A DNA stretch of 32,143 bases from an uncultured Caryophanales bacterium (GCA_946623125.1 CAMOQR010000016.1:1-32143); one strand, 5' to 3'. Shown: positions 7,950 to 18,615, counted from the first letter of the stretch. Numbers and translations are program-made. The notes: a model not told the origin generated them from the sequence alone.

Positions 7950-8733
7950 AATCTTCTTTTAAATAAGGATCATCTTCATTTTCATAAACATAACCACAAC
8001 TTGGACATTTTAAATTCCCCTTCTCTAAACTGCAACCACAATGAAGACAAAATAATGGAATAAAGTTTCCCTTCTCATCTCGAGAAATAGGAAGAGCAAT
8101 AGACTTCTTACGATGAATAATCGCAACAGGAGTATAAGTTGCTCCAGACTCCATCATAAAAGACTTGCTAGTTATTTGTTCATAATACTTCTTAATTTCA
8201 AATAAAAGTTTATATTTACAAGTCATATGATAAGGAAGAACAAATATTTCTAAAATACCAAAAGTAAAAATAGATAATAAATGTAGAGGAAGAAAACTAA
8301 GATCTAATAGAAAACAATTATCACGATGTCCTCTCATCATTTCAGAACTTTTCTTTAAACAATCCTTACCCCTTAAATCTTTGTACCTAGAATCTGTATA
8401 TAAAATAGGAACTAAAGAATAAGAATAATGTTTCATAATACCAGGAATAATAAAAAAAAGCCCATGAAAGAAAATAGAAACATTTCTTAAAAATCCCGCA
8501 TCAAAAAATTTCCAATTATAATCTTGATATCGAAAAATATCTGCAAAATGAACATTTCTTCCTAAACACACTTTCTTCATATAATAAGCAAGTCCTACTT
8601 CAATATAAATAAGAAATAAATTAAAAGGAAAACAAATCCAATAAAAAAAAGATAATAAATAAACAGAAAACAAAGAAAAAACATCTTCTTCTACAATCTT
8701 TTTAACTTCAGTTTTTATATATCGATAATTCAT
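7948..8733 (-). CDS. DUF975-like integral membrane protein with C-terminal zinc ribbon (ORF track start 8784; MNYRYIK at 8733 more likely)
   Basis: IPGIMKHYSYSLVPILYTD..., SSEMMRGHRDNCFLLDLSFLPLHLLSIFTFGILEIFVLPY resembles DUF975. C-terminal CLHCGCSLEKGNLKCPSCGY. Confidence 0.75.
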   Translation of the reverse strand: MNYRYIKTEVKKIVEEDVFSLFSVYLLSFFYWICFPFNLFLIYIEVGLAYYMKKVCLGRNVHFADIFRYQDYNWKFFDAGFLRNVSIFFHGLFFIIPGIMKHYSYSLVPILYTDSRYKDLRGKDCLKKSSEMMRGHRDNCFLLDLSFLPLHLLSIFTFGILEIFVLPYHMTCKYKLLFEIKKYYEQITSKSFMMESGATYTPVAIIHRKKSIALPISRDEKGNFIPLFCLHCGCSLEKGNLKCPSCGYVYENEDDPYLKED

Positions 8734-8795
8734 TAAGAACACCTCTATCATTATTATCATAACAAAATGAAAGAAGCAAAACAAGTTAAAAAGAA

Positions 8796-8817
8796 AAAAA
8801 GATAATATTATCTTTTT
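8796..8817 (-). terminator. Intrinsic terminator containing the folA stop codon
   Basis: Perfect 22-bp palindrome AAAAAGATAATATTATCTTTTT. Stop TAA (8810-8808) in its centre. Confidence 0.75.
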
Positions 8818-9290
8818 CTCGTATAAACAAGATGCTTGTAAGAAATATCATTCTCACAACCCTCTCCAATCACTAAAGAATTCCAATCATTTTTATCAAA
8901 CTCAGGAAAATAAACATCACATTCACTACAATCATCAATCTCCGTTAAAATCAACTTATCAGAATATGGTAACATCTGCTTATAAACAGATGCACCTCCT
9001 ATAATCATAACCTCAGGATAATCAATAACCTTTTCAAGTAGCTCATCAATAGAATGAACCACTAGAACTTGAGATGACTCTTCTAAGGAACGACTCGTAA
9101 GAACAATATGAAGTCTTCCAGGAAGCAATTTTGGAAGAGATTCTAAAGTCTTATAACCCATAACAATAGGTTTTCCCATAGTTTGATTTTTAAAGAATTT
9201 CATATCCTCTTTAAAATGCCAAATCAACTCATTATTTCGACCTAATTCTAAATTTTTGCCAACAGCAGCAATCATCGTAATATTTTTCAT
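8808..9290 (-). CDS. folA: Dihydrofolate reductase
   Basis: ITMIAAVGKNLELGRNNELIWHFKEDMKFFKNQTMGKPIVMGYKTLESLPKLLPGRLHIVLTSR...VMIIGGASVYKQMLPYSDKLILTEI. Confidence 0.95.
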   Translation of the reverse strand: MKNITMIAAVGKNLELGRNNELIWHFKEDMKFFKNQTMGKPIVMGYKTLESLPKLLPGRLHIVLTSRSLEESSQVLVVHSIDELLEKVIDYPEVMIIGGASVYKQMLPYSDKLILTEIDDCSECDVYFPEFDKNDWNSLVIGEGCENDISYKHLVYTRKR

Positions 9291-9291
9291 A

Positions 9292-10500
9292 TTAAATACC
9301 TAATGGGAAACGTAATTGAGGATTCTTTGTTTTAACCTTTGCAATTCCCTCTCGATCTAAAATTGTAAAATCATCTGGCACCATTTCATCAAATGAAGTA
9401 GCATCTTTTCTTAATTTAATTGTTGCATCAACCCCATCAACTGGTTCACGATTTAACATCTCAATTGCTTGATCAAAGTGACGATCATATAATTGAACAT
9501 TAACTGGTTTCCAAGTAAAGCGTCCAGCCTCCATTCCAACTTCTCTCGCAACCATCATCAAAAGTTCTGCATATTGAACTTGATTAATACATCCTGCTGT
9601 TGCAAAGTCACTTGATCTCTGAACCATTGTCATATCTAAATAGTCTTTTCCATCCCAATCATGACGAACATTCCAAATAGTCAAAAAAGCACAAGGTTTA
9701 AGAGCATGTTCCTCATTAAAGTCATCAATTTGCCACAAGCAAGTAATAAGTCTTCTACTATCAGGATTTGGTTTGATATTCTTTTCGATATTACCTTTAA
9801 TAACATCAATAACTTCACGTCGAATCATATTACGAGGGCCTGTTGTTCCTCCGTAACACTTACCTATCGTTGGATGTCCAGCAGCATTCAACTTATATTC
9901 CCCATTAGAATATCTTAATGCCCAATCATCCCACCAGTTTTGTATTTTGTGATCCTGATCCCAAGTACATTTTCCAAGTAATTGATCAAAAACGACCAAG
10001 TCATTACTTTGTTCCTGATAAATCCAAAGGATTTCTGCACAACTTGCTTTTGTGGCGATAGGACGTAACGTAATCATAGGAGTCTCTCCTTTTGACAAAT
10101 CATAAGTACACTCTACTCCACTATTAACACTGATGGTATGTGCCGGCACATGATGTTCTACCCCATCCTTTCTAGAAATACAATTCTCATTTTCACCAAC
10201 TTTTATTTTTTTACCATCACTTGTGAGAATCATTTTCCTTTTTTCATCATATTCTGCACCTTCATAGAAATCATAATAATAAGGTCTCGGATTATGATCT
10301 AAACACCCCTCTTGAAGAATATAATCCATAATAACTTTTGTATACATATCTCCTTTTGTACCAGTAGGATTACCGCTCTTATCAACTAATAAACCATTCT
10401 TAACTTTAGGTTTAGGATAACGAACTCTCTTTAACTTAATAGGACTTTCTCCTAACTTAATTTTTTCTGCATTAAAACGATTTAAATCAAATTTACTCAT
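9292..10500 (-). CDS. thyA: Thymidylate synthase, long divergent form
   Basis: DSRRLITCLWQIDDFNEEHALKPCAFLTIWNVR...MVQRSSDFATAGCINQVQYAELLMMVA...VQLYDRHFDQAIEML. Stop is followed after 1 nt by the folA ATG. Confidence 0.9.
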   Translation of the reverse strand: MSKFDLNRFNAEKIKLGESPIKLKRVRYPKPKVKNGLLVDKSGNPTGTKGDMYTKVIMDYILQEGCLDHNPRPYYYDFYEGAEYDEKRKMILTSDGKKIKVGENENCISRKDGVEHHVPAHTISVNSGVECTYDLSKGETPMITLRPIATKASCAEILWIYQEQSNDLVVFDQLLGKCTWDQDHKIQNWWDDWALRYSNGEYKLNAAGHPTIGKCYGGTTGPRNMIRREVIDVIKGNIEKNIKPNPDSRRLITCLWQIDDFNEEHALKPCAFLTIWNVRHDWDGKDYLDMTMVQRSSDFATAGCINQVQYAELLMMVAREVGMEAGRFTWKPVNVQLYDRHFDQAIEMLNREPVDGVDATIKLRKDATSFDEMVPDDFTILDREGIAKVKTKNPQLRFPLGI

Positions 10501-10520
10501 CTTTCTAACCTCCTATATTC

Positions 10521-10549
10521 ATTATAGAACAGAGAAAAAAATAAGTAAA
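10521..10549 (-). promoter_or_regulatory. Putative promoter of thyA-folA (TTTACT-17-TATAAT)
   Basis: Minus-strand -10 TATAAT (10526-10521) and -35 TTTACT (10549-10544), upstream of AGGAGGT RBS. Confidence 0.5.
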
Positions 10550-10582
10550 AGAAAAAGGAATAATATTAAAAATTCTTATATC

Positions 10583-10607
10583 AAAAAAAGATCTAATAAA
10601 TAGATCT
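10583..10607 (-). terminator. Intrinsic terminator containing the stop codon of 10593..12062
   Basis: AGATCTA-ATAAA-TAGATCT stem-loop then T7 on the minus strand. Stop TAG (10595-10593) in the stem. Confidence 0.75.
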
Positions 10608-12062
10608 CTTTTTAGGAATACAAATAAGAAATGTTAAAAAACTAATCATCATAAAGATAATACTAAAAAATAAGAAAGAATTAAATGTTTTAGGATTCTC
10701 CGTCATTCGAAAAATAACGGTATAAGTCTCTTTGGTAACAGGATTGGTTGCAGTAACTGTAACATTACCCTTTTTTAAAAAATAAACCTTACCACTATCC
10801 ACTTTTGCAATAGAAGAATCACTTACCGTAAAATCATAAGACTGAATGGATACCTCATCTAAATCAACAAAGTAATCTAATAATTCAACTTCTTTAAGTT
10901 TTTCAGGATCCATTGTTTTTTCTTTCTTTGCTCGAACATCAATAACACTGGTCTCATCCTTAATTAAATACAAATATTTATGAGCAAGAGAATAATCATA
11001 AATTAAACTCTCATCACGTTCTGAAAACGTTTCATAATCATATTGAAATAAAGATATTTTTCCTTCCCCATAATCATTATCTTCTTCTAAAACCAATTTA
11101 GAAGTATGAAAAGGAGCAGGAATGCATTCATCAAAAGAATCATCTGGAATACTTTCACCATCAATCATCAATATTTTTCGATTGTCAATTCTACCATCAC
11201 AAGAATAAGCATCAAACAAACTAATAGATGATAATTTGGTATTAGAAATGGTTCCTTTCCAAGCACCACTTAAAGATTGAATATTATTGGATAAATCAGA
11301 ATTTTTTATTTGAATATTCCGAGAAATATCTAAATAAGAAATATAAGGGTATATAATCCCATCATTTCGAATACTCTCTTCCATCCCATTTGGAATGAAA
11401 CTATCCGCAATACTTTCATATCTTTCATTAACAGATGTGTAGAAAAATTTCTTCTCATTATAAATCGCCGTAGAAAAATTAGATACAGTAACATGATCAA
11501 AAACAACAGATCCAACTTCAATGGAATAACCATCATCGATAACATCATAATCATCAAAATAAATACCATCAACATAGTTTCCTTTTCTCAAAGAAGATAA
11601 ATTAACAACAGAAGAATTTTGAAATGATAAATTCAAAACCTTAAATATTATAAATTTTTCATTATCATCAACATGATTATAACGAAAATTAAGATTCGAT
11701 ATAGATACTTGATCACCACAAAAATAAATTCGATAACTTGAAGTAATCGTATGACCACCCCCATCAATAGAAAGATGATCCCACGAAAAAACATTAATAT
11801 AAACATCAAAACGAAACGTATAATCTTTTGAAATAGAATGTTTTTCAGGACTTAAATAAATACCTACATAATCACGAGTATCATATTCAATACTTTGAAT
11901 AGCAGTAAAAGCAGTATCTAAATCTTGATATGTACAATCTCCAAAACTTTTACTACAAACAGATATATCATATCCATCAGGTATTTCAAATGCAAAAACA
12001 TCAGTCTGAATACAAAAAAAAGAAATACCAAACATAATAATAAAGAAAAATATCTTTTTCAT
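10593..12062 (-). CDS. Secreted, membrane-anchored protein: beta-helix-like ectodomain, Ig-like (Big2-type) domain, C-terminal TM
   Basis: N-terminal signal peptide MKKIFFFIIMFGISFFCIQTDVFA; WDHLSIDGGGHTITSSYRIYFCGDQVSISNLNF pattern; FTVSDSSIAKVDSGKVYFLKKGNVTVTATNP Big2-like; TM plus KKRSIY tail. Confidence 0.65.
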   Translation of the reverse strand: MKKIFFFIIMFGISFFCIQTDVFAFEIPDGYDISVCSKSFGDCTYQDLDTAFTAIQSIEYDTRDYVGIYLSPEKHSISKDYTFRFDVYINVFSWDHLSIDGGGHTITSSYRIYFCGDQVSISNLNFRYNHVDDNEKFIIFKVLNLSFQNSSVVNLSSLRKGNYVDGIYFDDYDVIDDGYSIEVGSVVFDHVTVSNFSTAIYNEKKFFYTSVNERYESIADSFIPNGMEESIRNDGIIYPYISYLDISRNIQIKNSDLSNNIQSLSGAWKGTISNTKLSSISLFDAYSCDGRIDNRKILMIDGESIPDDSFDECIPAPFHTSKLVLEEDNDYGEGKISLFQYDYETFSERDESLIYDYSLAHKYLYLIKDETSVIDVRAKKEKTMDPEKLKEVELLDYFVDLDEVSIQSYDFTVSDSSIAKVDSGKVYFLKKGNVTVTATNPVTKETYTVIFRMTENPKTFNSFLFFSIIFMMISFLTFLICIPKKRSIY

Positions 12063-12095
12063 ATCATCACCATCTTAATTGTATCACAAAATTCT

Positions 12096-12121
12096 AAAAA
12101 AAAAGAATGATTAATCATTCT
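12096..12121 (-). terminator. Intrinsic terminator containing the dnaJ stop codon
   Basis: Palindrome AGAATGATTAATCATTCT (12104-12121), then T9 on the minus strand. TAA stop (12113-12111) in the centre. Confidence 0.8.
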
Positions 12122-13262
12122 CTTTTGTAAATCTCTTGAATTTCTTAATTTCTTCTGTATCTAAATCTGTTTCATTTAGTTTTTCAATATAACTCTTTTG
12201 TTCACGAGTTAACTTCTTAGGAGAATATACTTTAAATACCACATACATATCTCCTTTATGTTTACGATATTTGTTATCGACACCTTTACCACGGATACGT
12301 TCTTTATCTCCACTATTCACTCCTGGACTAACATTTAATTTTACATTACCGTATAAGGTAGGAATCTCTTTTTTGCATCCAAGAATAGCCTCTGTGATAG
12401 TTAGAGGAACCTCAAGATAAATATCATCTTGATCACGAACAAAATAATCATGTTCATCAACCACAAATTCAATATATAAATCTCCGTTGTCTCCTCCATT
12501 TACTCCCGGATTTCCTTTTCCACTTACTCTTTGACGATCTCCTGTATTAATTCCTTCTGGAATAGAAATAGTAATCTTTTTATTATTTTTAACTTTTCCT
12601 TTTCCATTACATTCACTACATTTTTTCTTAAAGGTATGACCTGTTCCATGACAATCAGGACAAGTTGTAGTAGACATAAAAGCACCTAAAATTGTATTTT
12701 GTTGAGTAGTAACGCTTCCTTTTCCATGACACGTAGAACAAGTTGATTGATCAAAACCACCATATCCATGACATTTACTACAATCTTCTACAACATCAAT
12801 ATTAAACTTTTTCGTAGCCCCAAAAATAGCCTCTTCAAAAGTCAAATCCATTCTCATTAAGATATCACTACCACGTCTTGCACGGGTCTCAGAATGTCCT
12901 CCAAAATCAGAGAATCCTCCAAATCCACCAGAACCTCCAAAGATAGAATCAAATATATCACCGAAGCCAAATCCTCCACCATCAAATCCAGAGAATCCTC
13001 CACCAAATCCAGCACCACCACTTGGTCCATTTCCAACACCAGCAGCATGTCCGTATTGATCATACATCTTTCTTTTTTCTTCATCAGATAAAACAGAATA
13101 AGCCTCTTGTACTTCCTTAAACTTCTCCTCAGCATGAGGATCATCTTTGTTTACATCAGGGTGAAGCTCTTTTGCCTTACGACGGAAAGCACTTTTAATC
13201 TCAGCCTCTGTAGCACCTTTAGAAAGTCCTAAAACCTCATAATAATCTCTTTTTTCTGCCAT
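12111..13262 (-). CDS. dnaJ: Molecular chaperone DnaJ
   Basis: J domain (YYEVLGLSKGATEAEIKSAFRRKAKELHPDVN), G/F-rich region, four CxxCxGxG zinc motifs. Confidence 0.97.
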   Translation of the reverse strand: MAEKRDYYEVLGLSKGATEAEIKSAFRRKAKELHPDVNKDDPHAEEKFKEVQEAYSVLSDEEKRKMYDQYGHAAGVGNGPSGGAGFGGGFSGFDGGGFGFGDIFDSIFGGSGGFGGFSDFGGHSETRARRGSDILMRMDLTFEEAIFGATKKFNIDVVEDCSKCHGYGGFDQSTCSTCHGKGSVTTQQNTILGAFMSTTTCPDCHGTGHTFKKKCSECNGKGKVKNNKKITISIPEGINTGDRQRVSGKGNPGVNGGDNGDLYIEFVVDEHDYFVRDQDDIYLEVPLTITEAILGCKKEIPTLYGNVKLNVSPGVNSGDKERIRGKGVDNKYRKHKGDMYVVFKVYSPKKLTREQKSYIEKLNETDLDTEEIKKFKRFTKEND

Positions 13263-13264
13263 AA

Positions 13265-15079
13265 TTATTCACCTCTTTTCAAAGTCTGATAAACATCTCG
13301 AAATTCAGAAATCGTATCAGAAAACATTTGAATTGCAGATTCATATACTTTAGAATCTGTCATATCAACACCAGCAATTTTTAAAGTATCAAGTGGACTC
13401 TTTCTAGAACCACTCTTTAACATTTCTAAGTAGGATTCTAATGCTCCCTCTTCATAATTTAAAATACGACTAGCAATATTACATGCAGCAGATAGACTAG
13501 TAGCATATTTATAAACATAGAAATTGTAATAAAAGTGAGGAACTTTTTCCCATTCATAACGAATAGCATCATCTACAATAACATGATCTCCAAAATATAA
13601 CTTATTTAATTCATAATACTTATCACTAAGTTTATCAGACGTTAAAACATCATCATTTTCAACTAAATCATAAGCATATTTTTCAAATTCTTCAAACATC
13701 GTTTGTCTAAATATTGTTCCTTTAAATAATTCTAATAAATGATTAATAGCAGCAAGTTTTTCTTTTGGATCTTGACTATGATCAATAAAGTATCTTGCGA
13801 GTATTAATTCATTTGTAGTAGATGCTACTTCAGCAACAAAAATAGGATAATTTCCATAAGGATAAGGTTGATTCTGTCTAGTATAAAAACTATGCATAGA
13901 ATGTCCAAGTTCATGTGCTAATGTAGATACATCATCTATAGTACCCTGATAGTTTAATAAAACATAAGGATAAGTATCATAAGAGCCTCCAGAATAGGCT
14001 CCTCCGCGTTTATTTTGATTAGGATAGATATCTATCCATTTTTGATGAAAAGCATTCTCCAAATCCTTTAAATAGGTATTTCCTAAAGGCTTTAACGCTT
14101 GGAACAATATTTCTTTTGCCTCATCAAAAGAATACTTCTTATCATAATCTTCTACTAAATCTGCATAAACATCATATAAATGAATCTCATCTAAAGAAAG
14201 AGTCTCTTTCTTTAAAGCATAATAATCCTGAAAAACATCTAAATGATTATGAACCGTATCTACTAAAGATTGATATACTTCTTTATTTAAATCATCATGA
14301 AATAAACTTTTTTCAAAACATGATGAATACCCTCTTAAATGAGATGTACAAACATTTTGTTTAATATGACCATTTAAAGTAGATGTTAAAGTATTACGAA
14401 ATTGTTTATAGACTTTATATAAAGCATCAAATGCTTCTTTTCTAACTCTTCTATTTTTAGAACGAATAAATAAACTATAATTGGTATCCGTTAACTCTAC
14501 TTCTTCATCCTCTTCATTATGAATAGTACCAAAACTCATATCAGAATCTGTTAAAAATCCATAAGTAGACTCATCATTCCCAAAAGCCTTTCCTAAATTA
14601 GATAATAGTTTTTCTTCTTCATCACTTAAAGTATATTTTTTATATTTATAAGTGTCTTTTATATTTTTTTCATATAATAATAAGCCATCTTCTTCTTTAT
14701 AAAAATCTTCTATCTTAGAATAATCTTCTCTTAATATTTCAATAGAGACAAAATAAGTATTTTGATTGGCTAAATCATATAAATTAACAACTTTCCCCAC
14801 TAATTCTTGATTTGGATTATTAGAAACATCTTGATCACTTAACATACTAACATAACTATATAATTTTTCTACTCTTCTAGATATTTCATCATAATCTTTT
14901 AATACTTGATAAAATGTTTTTGCATCATCCATCACATGAGATTGATATTTTGAAAATTTACGAATTAATTTTTCCGTTTCTTGATAAAATTTATGAAAAG
15001 AATTCGTATCTTGAAATACTTTTGATAAATCCCATTGAAAGATTGGATCAATACTACTCCTTACTGGAATTTCACTCAT
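13265..15079 (-). CDS. pepF: Oligoendopeptidase F (M3 family); ORF track start 15115, MSEIPVRSS at 15079 more likely
   Basis: STLAHELGHSMHSFYTRQNQPYPYGNYPIFVAEVASTTNE zinc-metallopeptidase signature; RNRRVRKEAFDALYKVYKQFRNTLTSTL. Confidence 0.92.
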   Translation of the reverse strand: MSEIPVRSSIDPIFQWDLSKVFQDTNSFHKFYQETEKLIRKFSKYQSHVMDDAKTFYQVLKDYDEISRRVEKLYSYVSMLSDQDVSNNPNQELVGKVVNLYDLANQNTYFVSIEILREDYSKIEDFYKEEDGLLLYEKNIKDTYKYKKYTLSDEEEKLLSNLGKAFGNDESTYGFLTDSDMSFGTIHNEEDEEVELTDTNYSLFIRSKNRRVRKEAFDALYKVYKQFRNTLTSTLNGHIKQNVCTSHLRGYSSCFEKSLFHDDLNKEVYQSLVDTVHNHLDVFQDYYALKKETLSLDEIHLYDVYADLVEDYDKKYSFDEAKEILFQALKPLGNTYLKDLENAFHQKWIDIYPNQNKRGGAYSGGSYDTYPYVLLNYQGTIDDVSTLAHELGHSMHSFYTRQNQPYPYGNYPIFVAEVASTTNELILARYFIDHSQDPKEKLAAINHLLELFKGTIFRQTMFEEFEKYAYDLVENDDVLTSDKLSDKYYELNKLYFGDHVIVDDAIRYEWEKVPHFYYNFYVYKYATSLSAACNIASRILNYEEGALESYLEMLKSGSRKSPLDTLKIAGVDMTDSKVYESAIQMFSDTISEFRDVYQTLKRGE

Positions 15080-15104
15080 AGTTATCCTTTCTATATCAGT
15101 GAAA

Positions 15105-15126
15105 AGTTCTAGCAAAAACTAGAACT
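15105..15126 (-). other. Stem-loop between dnaK and pepF
   Basis: AGTTCTAG-CAAAAA-CTAGAACT, 8-bp stem in the dnaK-pepF gap, followed on the minus strand by only a short T-run (TTTTC). Confidence 0.6.
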
Positions 15127-15139
15127 CATCACAAAATTA

Positions 15140-16996
15140 TTATTCTTCTTCAATATCTGCTTCTTCAACATCATCATCGTTTTTCTTTTCCTTCTTGTCT
15201 TTTTTATTATCTTTCTTATCTTCATTAGTTGTTTCTTCTTCACTTTGACGTGCTTTAGCAGCCTCTTCATATACTTTTGCAGATAAAGCCATAGCCTTTT
15301 CTTGTAATTTTTCTTTTTCTTTCTTTATCTTATCAATGTCTCCATCTTTTAAAGCATCTTTTAAGTCTTTAATTAAATCCTCAGCAGCCTCTACATCTTT
15401 CTTATCTGCTTTATCTCCTAAATCTTTAATAGCCTTTTCTGTTTGGAATACCATTTGTTCTGCATCATTTTTAATTTCTACTTCTTCTTTACGTTTATCA
15501 TCAGCCTCTTTATTTTCTTCAGCCTCTTTTCTCATCCTTTCTACTTCTTCATCTGTTAAATTTGTACTAGAAGTAATTGTAATAGATTGTTCTTTATTTG
15601 TACCTAAATCTTTAGCAGAAACATTAACAATACCATTAGAATCGATATTAAAAGTAACTTCGATTTGTGGAACTCCTCTTGGTGCTGGTGGAATATTATT
15701 TAATTGGAAACGTCCAAGTGTTTTATTATCAGCAGCCATACTTCTTTCACCTTGTAATACATGGATATCAACACCTGGTTGATTATCACTTGCAGTTGAG
15801 AAGATTTCAGTTTTAGATGTTGGAATTGCTGTGTTTCTAGGAATTAATGTTGTCATAACTCCACCTAATGTTTCAAGTCCTAAAGAAAGTGGTGTAACAT
15901 CAACTAAAACAATGTCATTAACATCTCCGGCTAAAACTCCTCCTTGAATAGCAGCACCCATAGCAACAGCCTCATCTGGGTTAACCTCACGAGATGGTTC
16001 CTTACCTAATTCTTTTGTAATCGTATCATATACAAGTGGAACACGAGTAGATCCTCCAACAAATAATACCTTATCAATATCTTTCTTAGAAATCTTAGCA
16101 TCTTTAATAGCCTTACGAACTGGGTCTAGAGTAGATTCTACTAAATCAGAAATTAAATCTTCAAATTTAGCTCTTGTCAAAGTCATATCTAAGTGTAATG
16201 GTTCTCCATCTTCTCCTTTTGCAATAAATGGAGCAGATACTTGAGTAGATACCATACCAGATAAGTCTTTCTTAGCCTTTTCAGCAACCTCTTTTAAACG
16301 TTGCATAGCCATAGAATCTTCTGTCAAATCAATATGATTTTCTTTTTCAAATTCTTCAACTAAGTAATCAATAATTCTTTGGTCGAAATCATCACCACCT
16401 AAGTGGTTATTACCAGCAGTAGACTTAACTTCAAATACTCCATCACCAAGTTCTAGAATAGAAACATCGAAAGTACCTCCACCTAAGTCATATACTAAAA
16501 TTGTTTGACCATTGTCTTTATCAAGACCATAACTTAATGCTGCTGCAGTTGGTTCATTAATAATTCTTTCAACTTCTAATCCAGCAATTTTACCAGCATT
16601 TTTCGTTGCCTGTCTTTGACTATCTGTAAAGTATGCAGGAACAGTAATAACTGCCTTATCAACTTTTTCTCCTAAATAAGCCTCTGCATAATCTTTGATA
16701 TAAGATAAAATCATAGCAGAAATCTCTTCTGGAGTATATTTCTTACCTTCAAGTTCTACTTTTTCACTAGTTCCCATTTTTCTTTTAATAGAACTAACTG
16801 TATTAGGATTTGTTAAGGCTTGACGTTTAGCAGCCTCTCCTACAATTCTTTCTCCTTTTTTGAAAGCAACAACAGAAGGTGTTGTTCTTCCTCCCTCAGG
16901 ATTAGGGATAACTTTAGGTGCTCCTGCCTCTAATACAGCAGCACATGAATTTGTTGTACCTAAATCAATACCAATAATTTTACTCATAATTAACAA
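15140..16996 (-). CDS. dnaK: Chaperone protein DnaK (MSKIIGID start at about 16987 likely)
   Basis: [69 protein letters not shown]. Confidence 0.98.
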   Translation of the reverse strand: MLIMSKIIGIDLGTTNSCAAVLEAGAPKVIPNPEGGRTTPSVVAFKKGERIVGEAAKRQALTNPNTVSSIKRKMGTSEKVELEGKKYTPEEISAMILSYIKDYAEAYLGEKVDKAVITVPAYFTDSQRQATKNAGKIAGLEVERIINEPTAAALSYGLDKDNGQTILVYDLGGGTFDVSILELGDGVFEVKSTAGNNHLGGDDFDQRIIDYLVEEFEKENHIDLTEDSMAMQRLKEVAEKAKKDLSGMVSTQVSAPFIAKGEDGEPLHLDMTLTRAKFEDLISDLVESTLDPVRKAIKDAKISKKDIDKVLFVGGSTRVPLVYDTITKELGKEPSREVNPDEAVAMGAAIQGGVLAGDVNDIVLVDVTPLSLGLETLGGVMTTLIPRNTAIPTSKTEIFSTASDNQPGVDIHVLQGERSMAADNKTLGRFQLNNIPPAPRGVPQIEVTFNIDSNGIVNVSAKDLGTNKEQSITITSSTNLTDEEVERMRKEAEENKEADDKRKEEVEIKNDAEQMVFQTEKAIKDLGDKADKKDVEAAEDLIKDLKDALKDGDIDKIKKEKEKLQEKAMALSAKVYEEAAKARQSEEETTNEDKKDNKKDKKEKKNDDDVEEADIEEE

Positions 16997-17007
16997 TCTC
17001 CTTTTTT

Positions 17008-17610
17008 CTATTTTTGATTTATTTTTACGGATGCAGGTCGAATAACTCGATCTTTTAATTTATATCCTTTTAATAATACTTCAATTACTTCTTCATCTTC
17101 ATGATCAGGAAGAGAATCCGTTAGTAGAGCCTGTTCTAGTCTCGGATCAAATATTTGTCCTACTCTATTAATTTCCTCTACTCCATAATTCTTCAAAATA
17201 TTACATAATTCATCATACATTAATTTAAAACCAGATAAGAATTTACTTAACTCATCAGAAGCATCCTTAACATTTAATGCTCTTTCAAAATTATCTTTTA
17301 CATTAATTAATTCTTTTATAATACTTTCATTAGCAAATTTTAATAAACTAGTTGTTTCTTCATCTTTTCTTTTTCGATAATTAATTAATTCTGCTTGAGC
17401 AAGTTTTACTTTATTTACTAAATCATCTTTATCCTTTTTTAATTGATCATTTTCTTCATTTAGTTTTTTATTTTCTTGAGTTAGATTTGTGATTTCTTCT
17501 TCTAATTTTAACATTTCATTATTAATTTTAGTATCTTGCTCTAACTCTTTTGTTTCTTCTAATAATTCTGGTTCTTCTTGCTTCAATTCTTTTTTCTTTG
17601 CCACAAACAA
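17008..17610 (-). CDS. grpE: Nucleotide exchange factor GrpE
   Basis: Coiled-coil N-term, [39 protein letters not shown]-term [23 protein letters not shown]. Confidence 0.95.
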   Translation of the reverse strand: MFVAKKKELKQEEPELLEETKELEQDTKINNEMLKLEEEITNLTQENKKLNEENDQLKKDKDDLVNKVKLAQAELINYRKRKDEETTSLLKFANESIIKELINVKDNFERALNVKDASDELSKFLSGFKLMYDELCNILKNYGVEEINRVGQIFDPRLEQALLTDSLPDHEDEEVIEVLLKGYKLKDRVIRPASVKINQK

Positions 17611-17613
17611 GTC

Positions 17614-18603
17614 CTACCTTTCTATATTCTCTTTAATGTATTCCAGCATACCAACAACTCTATCATATTCCATACGTTTTGGTCCAATAATAGCAATGGT
17701 TCCTTCTTCTCCACCATTTTTATATTTAGTTTGAATAACAGTAACATCACTATCAATCTTATTCTCATTTCCAATATATACTTTAATATTATTTTCATCA
17801 TCTTCTACAATATTTTGAACTAAAACATCATCTTCTAATTTTTGAAATACATTTTTAACTTTTTCAAGATTCGTAGAAAATTCAGGTTGTTCTAGCATCT
17901 TATTACGTCCCATGACATTTACTTCTTGGTTCGTAAAATCACTGAATACATGATAAAAAGCATTATATAGTTGTTCATGTTGTTTTACATATTTTCCTAT
18001 AATAGGTTTAATTTCAAATTCCAATTTTTTAGAGACATCATCAATTGGAGTTCCAGAGATTAAATTATTAATAAGACTGACCGTCTTTTTAATATCTCCC
18101 ATAGAAACATCTTCCAAATGAATTTGTTTATGCTCAACATGTCCCTTATCAGTAACAATAATTACGATCATACTAACATCATCAATCGGAACTACTTCTA
18201 TTTGTTTAAGAAGATTCTCATGAGAAGTACTACCAAGTACTACAGCCGTATAATTCGTCATATCCGATATAACTTGCAAAGACTTTGTTATTACATCAGA
18301 TAAGGCAAGTTGCTGATTCTTAAAAACGATTTGTAGTTTAAGCATATCTTCCGCATTCATCTTTTTAAGTTCCATTAAATTATCAACATAATATCGATAA
18401 CCTGCCTCACTTGGAACTCGTCCGGAAGAGGTATGGGTCTTTTCTAATAATCCTTGATTTTCAAGTTCTCCCATCTCATTTCGAACTGTAGCACTAGAGC
18501 AGTTTAATTCTTTAGAAATGCTCTTAGAGCCAACGGGAATTGGTTCCTTGATATATCTTTCAACGATTATCTTTAAGATTCTGTTTTGTCGTTCAGTCAA
18601 CAT
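17614..18603 (-). CDS. hrcA: Heat-inducible transcription repressor HrcA
   Basis: LTERQNRILKIIVERYIKEPIPVGSKSISKELNCSSATVRNEMGELENQGLLEKTHTSSGRVPSEAGYRYYVDNLM. Confidence 0.97.
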   Translation of the reverse strand: MLTERQNRILKIIVERYIKEPIPVGSKSISKELNCSSATVRNEMGELENQGLLEKTHTSSGRVPSEAGYRYYVDNLMELKKMNAEDMLKLQIVFKNQQLALSDVITKSLQVISDMTNYTAVVLGSTSHENLLKQIEVVPIDDVSMIVIIVTDKGHVEHKQIHLEDVSMGDIKKTVSLINNLISGTPIDDVSKKLEFEIKPIIGKYVKQHEQLYNAFYHVFSDFTNQEVNVMGRNKMLEQPEFSTNLEKVKNVFQKLEDDVLVQNIVEDDENNIKVYIGNENKIDSDVTVIQTKYKNGGEEGTIAIIGPKRMEYDRVVGMLEYIKENIER

Positions 18604-18615
18604 AACATCAACCTC

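Noticed and set aside
15336-15782. 148-aa plus-strand ORF opposite dnaK (and 14116..14364, 17489..17823, 19497..19829)
   Set aside because: Antisense open frames over conserved genes with no RBS or recognisable product.
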